64,000 nucleotides of DNA, taken from positions 258,501-322,500 of the forward strand of contig JACEEZ010013848.1 in NCBI GenBank assembly GCA_016584305.1, read 5' to 3'. Position 1 is the stretch's first letter. Every line of letters begins with the position of its first letter. Below, one piece after another: positions 34,095 to 44,977 of the stretch. A model generated the notes under the pieces. That model did not search any database. It was given only the letters and a program-made list of their open reading frames with translations, and was not told the origin of the DNA. This DNA comes from Chionoecetes opilio (taxonomy: Eukaryota; Arthropoda; Malacostraca; Decapoda; Majidae). Made by a program: the position numbers and the translations under genes.

Positions 34095-34250
34095 TAACCC
34101 ACGGAAGAGTAGAGTAATCCACAGGGCGATGAGTAATCCACAGGGCGATGAGTAACTCACAGGGCGGTGAGTAATCCACAGGGCGGTGAGTAATCCACAG
34201 GGCGATGAGTAATCCACAGGGCGATGAGTAATCCACAGGGCGGTGAGTGG
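34095..34250. repeat. 19-bp minisatellite (GAGTAATCCACAGGGCGAT)
   Basis: Eight units with GAT/GGT alternation at the end and one variant (AACTCACAG). No spacers. Confidence 0.9.
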
Positions 34251-34299
34251 CGACCGTGGAGTGAGTCACTCTAACACCGCGGGGCTGAGGGGTAGGGTT

Positions 34300-34570
34300 T
34301 TGACTGAGGACGCGGGAAACCACGCTGGGGGAGCAGGGGCCGCGCAGAATGCGCATGAGGCCGTGCTGAGGACGCAGGAAGGCGTCAGAGGTTGCAGAGG
34401 CCGCGCAGAATGCGCATGAGGCCGCTGAGGACGCAGTAAGGCGTCAGAGGGGGTAGATGCCGCGCAGAGTGCGCATCAGGCCGGTGAAGACGCAGTAAGG
34501 CGTCTGAGGGGGCAGGGGCCGCGCAGAACGCGCATAAGGCCGTGCCGATGACGCAAGAAGGCATCAGAGG
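34300..34570. repeat. ~60-bp minisatellite (CCGCGCAGAATGCGCAT type)
   Basis: Four units share GAGGACGCAGNAAGGCGTCAG and GGCCGCGCAGANTGCGCAT. GC-rich. It is the third tandem array in a row within 900 bp, each with a different unit. Confidence 0.85.
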
Positions 34571-35419
34571 GGGGCACAGAAGGTGCCAGGGTGGGAGGGG
34601 ATAACCTTTTTTGTGGCAGCTACACATAATAGTGTAGTTTCTCCCGACCTAAGACTCAGTGAAGCGAACCCCATGATGGAGGCTAAGCTTTTTGCCTTAG
34701 GAGTGTTAGGACGAATGAGTCTAAAGACCCAGGGCAGGAAGCCAGCAACAAAGGTAGTTGGGCCAGCAACAACGATCTCTCCAAACTTCGTTTCCTAACG
34801 ACGAAAGCTACAAAGCCTCCCTTTTCGGTCGTTAACGTGTCGGAAGGCGCTGACTGGCTAAGGCGAGTAATGACGTCATCAAGCGCGTCATCAGCCACCA
34901 GCCAATGATAAACAGTTTTTAAAACTTCTCGACCAATCACAAGTCAGCGAGACATATTTCCGGGGAAGAATGGCATGCCAGACTGCCTCTCCCCGCCTTG
35001 TCCCCGTCATTCAAACTAATTCTCGTTTTATTCGGAATGCTTGCGTTTTAAGGAGTTTTAATGTATCAGAAAGTAAGATGTATAAGTAAGGAGCCTGTGT
35101 TGCTAGTGTTTTGGTGGTAGAAGGTGCATGTGTGTGTGGGTTGAAATAGTGAATATTTGTGATATGGGGAGGCCCGCGGCAAGGCCTCTCCGTCACTCTG
35201 CCTCACCATCAGTCACCTCATCATAACATCTTTAAATCACCCTTATTTAAGGTGACACACGGTGCTACATTGATTTAGATAATGATAAGTATATATAACA
35301 TCTCACCATAATCACTAAGTTGTATAATAACGAGTAATAAGACGTTTAATTCTGCCCAAACCTACAGTGGCGGAGGAGCTGGCGGCTCCAGCGGCGCCGC
35401 CACTCAAAACTTTTGAGTA
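34571..35419. other. No recognised feature
   Basis: Mixed-composition sequence with GATGACGCAAG, TGACGTCATC and GGCGCTGACTGG-like motifs but no gene. Small frames have no recognisable content. Confidence 0.35.
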
Positions 35420-35525
35420 AAAACCCGCAGTTATCCGCCTCACCTGTGCCTTCCTGAAGAAGACAGTCAGCTCCCACGCCTGTGATAGCACCAGGGATCA
35501 TAGGATTCCTCAAGGGGTTCTCGCT
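35420..35525. repeat. Dispersed repeat, inverted relative at 59215-59310
   Basis: ATCCGCCTCACCTGTGCCTT, CCACGCCTGTGATAGCA and CCTCAAGGGG recur, inverted and diverged, around 59310 back to 59200 (GGCACAGGTGAGGCGGATGA, TGCTATCATAGGCGTGG, CCTTGGGG). Likely two fragments of one unrecognised repeat family. A (CTG)8 run follows at 35598-35621. Confidence 0.55.
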
Positions 35526-36104
35526 CCCCTACTAAATATTACCAAAGACATCTATCTCCCTTCGTGAAGTTGGTGTTGATATCCACCTCACGGGCTTCAT
35601 GCTGCTGCTGCTGCTGCTGCCGAAGGCCGCGCTGCCAGACGTAGATGAGTCCCTTGCTTGTATTTCATCTCTTTACTCATATATATGAATAATATCCATC
35701 CAAATGCAATCATATGTCTACATTCACCTATAAAAAAGATATTTCATAGCATACCAAGCAATAATGAGCATGTCTGGAGACTTCCGACCTCTGCTAATAC
35801 CGGTCTTGAGCAGTCGTTGGCCAGTGTGCACGTTAACGACGAAATCGACGAATTTTCCGCGCTGTGGGTTCCGTCGTTGGACTAACGACCAAAAAAAGGT
35901 CTTTAAGTGTTTTGTGGCTTCTGGTAGGGCTGGGCGAGAACCGGTTCTGGAACCGGTTCCGACGGTTCCGCCACGACTGGCTGGAAACCGGTTCCGATTC
36001 TGGAACCGGTTCCGCCTTAACGGTTCCTCAGTAATCTACATGACTTGACGGTAGCTATCAGTGGCGTACCCAGAAATTTGAAAAGTGGGGGGCCAAACAA
36101 AACA

Positions 36105-36241
36105 AAACGGTTATACAAAAGTCGTGTTTTCACGGAAATAAGGCGAAGAAATTTTTTTTTTTGTGTGGATTAGGTAGGTAGGTATTTTGAATGAACATTC
36201 AACATACTTATGCAAAGAAAAAATGAGTCTGGACGAATACT
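36105..36241 (-). mobile_element. End fragment of the 26010-29088 TTAA family
   Basis: Inverted match to the left end at 26010: GTCTGGACGAATACT followed by TTAA (36242-36245), with shared AATGAACATTCAA and TCGTGTTTTCACGGAAATAA. Its other end was not found; a CAGTGGCGTACCC motif at 36060 may belong to a different element. Confidence 0.65.
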
Positions 36242-37554
36242 TTAATATAACTAAGTTCTATAATGGCAAGTATAAAAAAAAATCATTGAATTTTTTTTTT
36301 TCGTTCGATGAATATATTTATTTATTATTATTTATTCTTTGCAAAAGGGGGCGGGCATGGTTGCATGCCCCCCCATGCCATGCCATGAAATGTGGACAAC
36401 TGGTAGAGACGAAATGTGGACAACGTGAACGGCACAGGTGTTGTGTAACTTGGATACTTTTCTCAGTTAAATGAAGCTTGTGATAATGTAGTATGTAAAC
36501 TAGCAGCAAAAGCCGAAACCTCCGGGCGGGCTTTTTGGCTAGCTCCTGCGGAGGGCTATTGGTGGGCCTTCGGGCCCCCAGCAAACACACTACGTAAACC
36601 TAACGTTTTGAGAAGGTAGCGTTTTGGTAACGTTAGGAAAATTCGTAATATATACGTAAATCATACGTTCACTCTTGAATTGTCTATGTTGTATTTAGGT
36701 AGTGTTTGGTTACGTCGCTACGATACGTTTTATGAACGTAATTAAGACGTTATGTAATATGTGTTTCTTCTACTAATATATTACGTAGTGGTTTTACGTT
36801 TCAATTACGTACTTATAACATCATGATGTAACATGATATTAGAGGATTCAAAACGTTATATATACCTAATGAATACGTGGATACATATGTTAAAGTCAAA
36901 GATACGTAAGTATTACGTTAACATGAAATGTGTATGTTGTATTTAGGTAGTGTTTGGTTACGTCGCTACAATACGTTTTTCAACGTAATTAAGACGTTAC
37001 AGAAATACGTGTTTCTTCTAATAATATAGTACGTAGTGGTTTTACGTTTCAATAACGTACTTATAACATCATGATCAGAGCTGGGCAGTATTTAAATACA
37101 TTTGTATTTAAATACGTATTTAAATACAGTTATGTATTTAGAAATGTATTTATAAATACATTGGTTGTCATGTATTTAAATACAGTATTTAAATACTTTT
37201 ATGAGTATTTAAATACATTGTATTTAAATACTCATAATATAAAAATGTAAATACTTTTTTATCAGTTAATTTGGTCATAAACCCGCCCAACTACCTGGCA
37301 ACTGATGTTACAGTGAACCAGTGTTTCCATTTGCAAGGAAATGTCCTTCTTTTAAGGAAATTTAGGCCTGAGAAGGAAATTTCTAAGGAAACCCAAAATC
37401 TAAGGAAATCCTAAGGAAATCCATTTTTTTCGGAGATGTTAATATTTGTGTGTATTTAGAATGTATTTAAATACAGTTGATGTATTTAGTATTTAGTATT
37501 TAAATACATTCAATGTATTTAGTGCCCAGCTCTGAATACACACATTCATGAGTC

Positions 37555-37795
37555 ATTAAAACTTAAAAACTTAAAAGTCAAGTTAGATAATTGTAGTTTC
37601 GGAGACGGGACAATATGACCTTATGCAGTATCTCGTTTCCTGTATGTCATCATGTCACAACTACAGAACACACACACACACATTCATGAGTCATGACTTG
37701 AAAGTCAAGCTAGATAATTGTAGTTTCGGAGACGGGACAATATGACCTTATGCAGTATCTCGTTTCCTGTATATCATCATATGTCACAACTACAT
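37555..37795 (+). repeat. ~125-bp direct duplication
   Basis: ATTCATGAGTCAT, GATAATTGTAGTTTCGGAGA and TGCAGTATCTCGTTTCCTG occur twice, each copy ending in a CA run. Slippage or unequal exchange at the CA runs would explain it. Confidence 0.85.
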
Positions 37796-37796
37796 G

Positions 37797-37797
<1 letters not shown>

Positions 37798-37882
<85 letters not shown>
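37798..37882 (+). repeat. (CA)n microsatellite
   Basis: About 42 uninterrupted CA units. Confidence 0.97.
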
Positions 37883-37887
<5 letters not shown>

Positions 37888-38070
37888 TTATTTTATTTTT
37901 ATTATATGCTTACTAAACCCTAGCCAATCATCTTCCCCACTTAAAAAAACAAAAAAATACTAAAACTCCTGAAATCCTTTAAAAAAGCATTAAAACCTAG
38001 CCAATCCCCTTCTATGCTTACTAAATTACTTACTTATTCTTAATTTACTTCTTTAATAGCTTCTTCTTAA

Positions 38071-38273
38071 CCCCTTCACGCCCAGATCTTTCCTTTGCCA
38101 CATAAAATCGTCTGTTAGCTATAAAATTACGAAAAAGTAACTGATTATACCAAATTAGCTAGTGGACAAGGATACTAAACAGGTCATAGCTCTAAAAATA
38201 TTGCTTACATTCACCAAAAATTGTCTAATGGTAGTCATATTACAATAGAAATTACGTTCTGGGCCTCAAGGGG
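38071..38273. mobile_element. piggyBac-type MITE (203 bp)
   Basis: CCCCTTCACGCCCAGA at the left and TCTGGGCCTCAAGGGG at the right, with TTAA on each side (38067-38070, 38274-38277). CCC-starting inverted repeats with a TTAA duplication are diagnostic of piggyBac. It is too short to encode anything. Confidence 0.8.
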
Positions 38274-38433
38274 TTAATTTAATTTTTAACTTACTCAAAA
38301 TTCCACTCCCCTTCTATGCTTACTAAACCCTAGCCAATTATTTTCCCACCTTAAAAAAACACACAAAAAATAATAAAACTCCTGTAATCCTTAAATAAAC
38401 AGATTAAAACCTATCCAATCCCCTTCCCACCTT

Positions 38434-38960
38434 ATCAAAACCTATTAAACCCTAGCCAATCCCCTTCCATACTTACTAAACTCTATTAAACCCTAGCCAA
38501 TCCCCTTCCATACTTACTAAACTCTATTAAACCCTAGCCAATCCTCTTCCATGCTTACTAAACTCTATTAAACCCTAGCCAATCCTCTTCCATGCTTACT
38601 AAACTCTATTAAACCCTAGCCAATCCCCTTCCATGCTTACTAAACTCTATTAAACCCTAGCCAATCCTCTTCCATGCTTACTAAACTCTATTAAACCCTA
38701 GCCAATCCTCTTCCATGCTTACTAAACTCTATTAAACCCTAGCCAATCCTCTTCCATGCTTACTAAACTCTATTAAACCCTAGCCAATCCTCTTCCATGC
38801 TTACTAAACTCTATTAAACCCTAGCCAATCCTCTTCCATGCTTACTAAACTCTATTAAACCCTAGCCAATCCTCTTCCATGCTTACTAAACTCTATTAAA
38901 CCTTAGCCAATCCTCTTCCATGCTTACTAAACTCTATTAAACTCTAGCCAATCCTCTCCC
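38434..38960 (+). repeat. 41-bp minisatellite (ACTCTATTAAACCCTAGCCA)
   Basis: Thirteen near-identical units including CCAATCCTCTTCCATGCTTA. Variation is limited to CCCC/CCTC and CAT positions. Units are homogeneous with no spacers. Diverged single units also occur at 37910-37940 and 38320-38430. Confidence 0.95.
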
Positions 38961-39027
38961 CCCCTTAAAAAAACTATAAAAATCCAATAAAACTTCTGAA
39001 ATCCTTAAAATAAAGCATCAAAACTTA

Positions 39028-39028
<1 letters not shown>

Positions 39029-39091
<63 letters not shown>

Positions 39092-39102
39092 GTGTGTGTG
39101 TT
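39029..39102 (+). repeat. (GT)n microsatellite
   Basis: About 35 GT units with two small interruptions, next to the duplicated hAT end. Confidence 0.95.
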
Positions 39103-39741
39103 GTCATGTATTTCAATACAATATTTGAATTTTTGTATACATATACAAAATACATATACATATACATATACATACAAATACAAAACATATACATAAATAC
39201 AAAATAAATACAAATATTTAAATAATTATATGAGTATTTAAATACATTGTATTTAAATACTCATAATATAAAAATGTAAATACATTTTTATCAGTTAATT
39301 TGGCCATAAACCCGCCCCACTATCTGGCAACCCTGATGTTACAGTGAACCAGTGTTTCCACTTGCAAGGAAATTTCCTTATTTGAAGGAAATTTAGGCCT
39401 GAGAAGGAAATTTCTAAGGAAACTCAAAATCTAAGGAAATCCTAAGGAAATCCATTTTTTTTCGGACATGTTAAAATTTGTGTGTATTTGAAATGTATTT
39501 ACAAATATATCTAAATACAGTCGATGTATTTAGTATTTAGTATTTAAATACATTCATAAAATGTATTTAGTATTTAAATTCATTTCTCCCATGTATTTAG
39601 TATTTAGTATTTAAATACATTCAATGTATTTAGTGCCCAGCTCTGATCATGATGTAACGTGATATTAGAGGATTCAAAACGTTATATATACCTAATGAAT
39701 ACGTGGATACATATGTTAAAGATACGTAAGTATTACGTTAA

Positions 39742-40110
39742 CCCTTTCACGCACGAAAAGTTTATTAAGGTTTTCCATCCACTGCGACATCAATTTGGGG
39801 CTCTCTAAGTTGCCCCGCGGAATGGCCTGACTGTGCGGCGAATGTTTTGTTTATGTTATCAATTTCAACCACGATTATTCTTTTTTCCTGGCATTATTAT
39901 ATATCGTTGGTTTCGCAAGAGATTATTCTGCCTTATGAAAGACAAAAATAACAAGAAATGCAAATATATAGCGGAGTTTAACGACTTCAAAAAACATTGC
40001 GTAAAGAGAAATAAGAAATACTTACGTTCACCACTTCGTAGCTCGATACTTCCTGAGTCGACTTTTTATGGTTTATATGCCAATAAAAGCGGACTTTTAT
40101 GAGGATTCCA
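39742..40110 (+). mobile_element. Possible piggyBac-like end with unassigned 89-residue ORF
   Basis: CCCTTTCACGCACG follows TTAA at 39738-39741, inside the 248-bp repeat unit, which is the form of a piggyBac left end. No matching right end was found. A frame at 39833-40102 encodes 89 residues rich in Phe, Lys, Arg and Tyr, with no motif I recognise. It could be a gene fragment or chance. Confidence 0.35.
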
Positions 40111-40365
40111 ACGCTACCATTATAATTTTCATATGGCCAGTAGATTATGAGAAAATGGAGGAAAACTTAAACACATGTTGGAAGACGGATGGCTAAGAAG
40201 GCGGGCTAACACGCTGCCTGCTGAGAGTGAACAGAGACACGGGCCCTTATCACTTCAAATCCATTCGCACGAGCGAGTTGACAAGTAGTTTATTTTATAG
40301 GCCTATAATTTATAGCTAACTGTGCCATATGAGGGAATTCCGCCACAGGGGCCGGCACCTGGAGC

Positions 40366-40370
<5 letters not shown>

Positions 40371-40422
<52 letters not shown>
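40371..40422 (+). repeat. (CA)n microsatellite
   Basis: About 26 CA units. Confidence 0.95.
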
Positions 40423-40425
<3 letters not shown>

Positions 40426-40494
40426 TCGCTTATATTATTATAGATATGACTCATAGGCAGTGGCGTACCGCAAAGACTAAATCATAATATAATC

Positions 40495-40800
<306 letters not shown>

Positions 40801-41111
40801 GAGAGAATTTTTTTAAATTTTTTTTATCTAATTTATATTTTTTTATTTCATATTTATATATGTACTTATTTTTCATATATATATTTATTGATGTTTTTTA
40901 TTTACTGATTTGTTTTATTTTTTATTTTTTATTTATATATATTTTTTAATTATAAGTTTTTTGTATTTTTTTATTTGCTATATTTTTTTTTTTTTTTTTT
41001 TTTTTTATTACCGGAACCGGTTCCGGACCGGTTCCAACGATTCCGAGAGTCTATGGAACCGGAACCTGCGGTTCCAAAATTAACGGTTCCTGCCCAGCCC
41101 TAGCTTCTGGC

Positions 41112-42196
41112 CCTGGGGGGAGATGCTGAGAAGTGCCATAGAGGTAAGGCGAAAAGAGCGCCTTACCCGTCTTCAGGCGCTTTTGTAACGGCCCGGCTAA
41201 GGCACTGACTAAAGCCCATGTACAGTCGAAAGTTCAGGCGCTTTTGCACTGCCTTACACCTCCAAAGCCTATGGCGTGGGCGTGGTCCGAGAATCCTACT
41301 AGCCAATCACGTTGCCTATCTGAGCACTGCTTAGGCAGCTTCGACCAATCACAAGGCTTGAACACGTCTCTGCTGAAGCAAGGAATGTTGTCCCTCCCTC
41401 CCTAACCAAGCACTTATGGCAAGGACACACCGCTCTCCCCCGCCAAAAGCTGTTTTATTCACAAGTTTGACGTTCAACGCAGGTTTTGACCACTTATATA
41501 TTTTTGCATTAGGACGTGCCATACACCATGATAATCGTTAAGGTGTGCCGATTCGGACAGTGAGTGAAAATTTAATGCAAGCAACATTCCAGGAATAAGG
41601 AGAAGATGAATAAAAAAAGGTGAAAAAAAAGTTTATACACGATTTTATTTTGCTCTCATTATCTTATTATAGGTATAGTTTACTGCAAGTTTTATGCATT
41701 CATGATATGCACTAATGTCTCGTGAAGATGATACTATGTTCAGCTGTCCTAAATATCATCTGGTAGTATGATAATACCGTGTAATAGCACAACATTTTAG
41801 TGCGGGCGGAGCACTGCCGCCCGCCGCCCGCCGCCCGCCCCTAACCAACACACAACACAACATTTTCTTATCACCAGCATATAACACCCTATATGCCGCA
41901 TTAGTCTTGCACGATCAATTCATACACACCTTGCAACACTATTAATACGTTAAACACCAATTGTTACGTTTGTAGGAACTGAAACAAGGCTGTATTTGCT
42001 TTATAAACAGAAGATGAATGTCTGTCAAAGGCCCACAGCAGCTCACTAAGTCGGGTCTGACCATGCCTTAGTTTTCAGCGCCTTTAGCGGTGCCACTAAG
42101 GCAGCAGTCTCGACTGAGCATGCGGTGGGAGGCGTTTCGCCTTACCACAGGCGCCCTAGTGGATAGGGCGCCCTAGCTCACTCTCAGCATCTGGCC
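41112..42196. mobile_element. Probable MITE (AGATGCTGAGA ends)
   Basis: GGGGGGAGATGCTGAGAAG on the left faces CTCTCAGCATCTGGCCCC on the right. Both are followed by GTAAGGCGAAA and GGCGCC-type subterminal repeats. The hAT-like element at 35925-41102 inserted right beside its left end. Target duplication unclear. The interior includes GCCGCCCGCC repeats (41810-41840). Non-coding. Confidence 0.45.
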
Positions 42197-42278
42197 CCTG
42201 GTCCTTTCACTAGGAAAATTGTGCTCTTTACACAGGTTAGAAACCACCTTAAGACCATAGCTACACTCCGGCGTCACC

Positions 42279-44045
42279 AATTAGAGAGAACTGCAACTCC
42301 GAAATCCCAGTGGTCGCTGGCAGTTTTAACTCACAATTTGGTGAAAAGTTGGTCAACTTGAAAGAAAAATATGGGCTTATTCCACTGCACTTAAAACACA
42401 AAAGTATAATTTTAAGAACGATTTTCTTCTATATGTATATTGTATAGAAGCCTGATTCTGTAAAACATGTATTTAACCAAATAACCATGTAGGTTATAGT
42501 TGAGGAGGCGAGGTAAATGTTACTCTATGATATTATACAGTCAATAACGTATGTTTAGAAGTTATCTATACCTAGGCAGTCATATGTTCCTGTTATTATT
42601 GTGTATCAATCAGATAGAAAGCCTGGAAGTGCAATGAGTCGACGCGTGAAGTAGCAATGTTTTGATTCAATCTCCCCGCAACAATCTCCCCGCCACCACT
42701 CCCCGCCGCGGCGTGTCGCCTCCACAATTATAACCTACATTGTCGCAGCAACAAGCCGATTTCGGCATTCTTTATTCTTCGTTTTTCCAAGGCATTGCTT
42801 ATTGTATTTTGACAAGCGTTTGCCAGACGCAGCAGTACTGTCTTAGAAAACAGTGTGAACATCGCCCAAATTTTACATGCCACAATATACATGTAAAAAA
42901 TATATTAAGCTTTGCTACTCGAGGCGAGTAATTTGCATTAAATTGCTATCTTAGAACGTTCAATCGTAATGCATGTCATGCATACACTTACTAAAACAAC
43001 AGAAGAACGTTCTTTTTAGTATTCAGATGCGGTGCATCAATATTTATCGCGAAATTGATTTATGAAAAATATTAGTCGCGGAGGGAAAACACAGTAGACC
43101 AACCTTTGAGTTAAAACTGCCAGCGACCACTGGCATTTCTCGAGTTTCAGTTCTCTCCAATTGGAGAGAACTGAAAACTCGAGAAATGCCAGTGTCGCTG
43201 GCAGTTTTAACTCAAAGGTTGGTCTAACTGTGTTTTCCCTCCGCGACTAATATTTTTCATAAATCAATTTCGCGATAAATATTGATTGCACCGCATCTGA
43301 ATACTAAAAAAGAACGTTCTTCTGTTGTTCTAGTAAGTGTATGCATGACATGCATTACGATTGAACGTTCTAAGATAGCAATTTATGCAAATTACTCGCC
43401 TCGAGTAGCAAAGCTTAATAATTTTTTACATGTATATTTGGCATGTAAAATTGGGCGATGTTCACACTGTTTTTCTAAGACAGTACTGCTGCGTCTGGCA
43501 AACGCTTGTCAAAATACAATAAGCAATGCCTTGGAAAAACGAAGAATAATAAAGAATGCCGAAATCGGCTTGTTGCTGCGACAATGTAGGTTATAATTGT
43601 GGAGGCGACACGCCGCGGCGGGGAGTGGTGGCGGGGAGATTGTTGCGGGGAGATTGAATCAAAACATTGCTACTTCACGCGTCGACTCATTGCACTTCCA
43701 GGCTTTCTATCTGATTGATACACAATAATAACAGGAACATATGACTGCCTAGGTATAGATAACTTCTAAACATACGTTATTGACTGTATAATATCATAGA
43801 GTAACATTTACCTCGCCTCCTCAACTATAACCTACATGGTTATTTGGTTAAATACATGTTTTACAGAATCAGGCTTCTATACAATATACATATAGAAGAA
43901 AATCGTTCTTAAAATTATACTTTTGTGTTTTAAGTGCAGTGGAATAAGCCCATATTTTTCTTTCAAGTTGACCAACTTTTCACCAAATTGTGAGTTAAAA
44001 CTGCCAGCGACCACTGGGATTTCGGAGTTGCAGTTCTCTCTAATT
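42279..44045. mobile_element. 1.77-kb near-perfect palindrome: inverted dimer of a TIR element
   Basis: Two ~883-bp arms meet without spacer at TTCTCTCCAATTGGAGAGAA (43151-43170). Arm identity is about 98 percent by eye. Each arm has its own inverted ends: the outer AATTAGAGAGAACTGCAAC and the inner AATTGGAGAGAACTGAAAC, both leading to CCAGTGGTCGCTGGCAG. So the palindrome is a head-to-head dimer of an 880-bp MITE. A single interrupted copy is at 5030-7227. Frames at 42740-42931 and 43282-43596 are mirror images of the arm sequence and carry no known domain. Confidence 0.85.
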
Positions 44046-44440
44046 GTTGGTGCTTGGGTGTTTAATAGCTAATTTGGTCAACTGGAGAGAGAAAATCAGA
44101 TTCCAGTGGAAGGTTACTTTTAATCACAAAATATCAATTTATATATAAAAAAAGATTTAAACAATAAATATTATATTGGTCTATGGTCAACGCGCTAATG
44201 CAGTGCGCGCTGAGTAAGGGGTGTGTGCTAAGATAGCGAGTTACATGTTGGTTAATTCTTGTTACAAAAGAAAACATAAAATAAAGAGGTATAAAATTAT
44301 ATATGAACAATGAAACATAATTAAAATAAAAGTTACAATAGTTTGGGCTGCAGCCACACGTTTTCTCTGTGGAGCAGTGGTTTGTAGGGGAGACCGCTAC
44401 AATACTACCCTCCTAGTGGTTTGTAGGGGAGACCGCTACA
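44045..44440 (-). repeat. Gypsy-like LTR copy 2 plus LTR stub
   Basis: The LTR (44045-44401) matches 33066-33419. It is followed by the purine-tract complement (ACTACCCTCCTAGT) and then by a second 23-bp LTR start (44418-44440). On the minus strand this reads LTR start, purine tract, complete LTR: a near-solo LTR with a trace of the internal region. Its end coincides with the palindrome's right end. Confidence 0.8.
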
Positions 44441-44474
44441 AATGCTCCAATAAACTCTATTTATTTTTCATGGT

Positions 44475-44870
44475 AAAAATGAACGAGGACTGCGCGGTCA
44501 TTTTCTGAGACACTGATCAGTTTTTCCTTGCCTAAAATTAGTTATTTTTTTCTTCAGATGGATGTATTTTTATTTCCCGGAAACCCAATACATTTTTCTT
44601 CTTTTTTAATCACCAAATCCTAAGGTCACCGTTTCCATTGATAGCAATGTACGTCCATCAGAAAAAGCCAGGAACTTTGCCAGGAAATAATAGTCAGTGT
44701 CTCAGAAACCAGAGAAGTGACAGAATTGTACGAAAATAAGTGCGCCCCGCCCCGCCCCGCATTTGCCAGCCCACCCGCCAGTTGCAGAGTGGTCCGCTTG
44801 TCTTATCCTGCTGCCTGCTGGGAGGATTATTACCCGAACCGAACCTAACCTAACCTCATAACGGGGAGGG
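44475..44870. mobile_element. GGTAAAAATGG-family element, right end missing
   Basis: Starts GGTAAAAATGAACGAGGAC and follows 23478-24435 in order (TCTGAGACACTGA, CACCAAATCCTA, CCATCAGAAAAAGC, GTCTCAGAAACCAG, CCCGCCCCGC). It lacks the inner foldback of that copy. It ends in a CTAACCTAACC patch and a G run. Confidence 0.65.
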
Positions 44871-44977
44871 GGGTTTAAACCAAACTGTAGTATAATAGTT
44901 TAACGATTGCACGATTGGAAGGTGTAATAAAATAAGGGAACGTGATGCATATCACGAAGACATAAATTCATAATTAT

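Larger units (their letters stand above)
37076..39645. mobile_element. hAT-like element with exact duplication ATCATGAT and duplicated end
   Basis: CAGAGCTGGGCA at the left and TGCCCAGCTCTG at the right, flanked by ATCATGAT (37068-37075, 39646-39653). A complete-looking 459-bp MITE (37076-37534) occupies the left, and a second copy of its right ~370 bp ends the element (39099-39645). About 1.56 kb of microsatellite- and minisatellite-rich sequence lies between. The internal right end at 37534 has no target duplication after it. Confidence 0.85.
36600..39740. repeat. 248-bp tandem repeat split by a hAT-like insertion
   Basis: Units start GTTGTATTTAGGTAGTGTTT at 36688 and 36936. They are rich in ACGT-containing words (GATACGTAAGTATTACG, TTACGTAGTGG). 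The second unit is cut at ATCATGAT by the 37076-39645 element and resumes at 39646, running to TATTACGTTAA at 39741. Confidence 0.8.

Noticed and set aside
33610..34356. 248-residue minus ORF
   Set aside because: Runs across two minisatellites in a frame different from the reverse transcriptase stub. No domain.
38434..38960. CRISPR-like 41-bp periodicity
   Set aside because: The whole unit repeats, so there is no repeat-spacer structure.
42740..43596. Conserved ORFs shared by 5251-5442, 42740-42931 and 43282-43596
   Set aside because: They are copies of the same MITE arm read in various frames. Conservation reflects DNA homology, and no protein motif is present.
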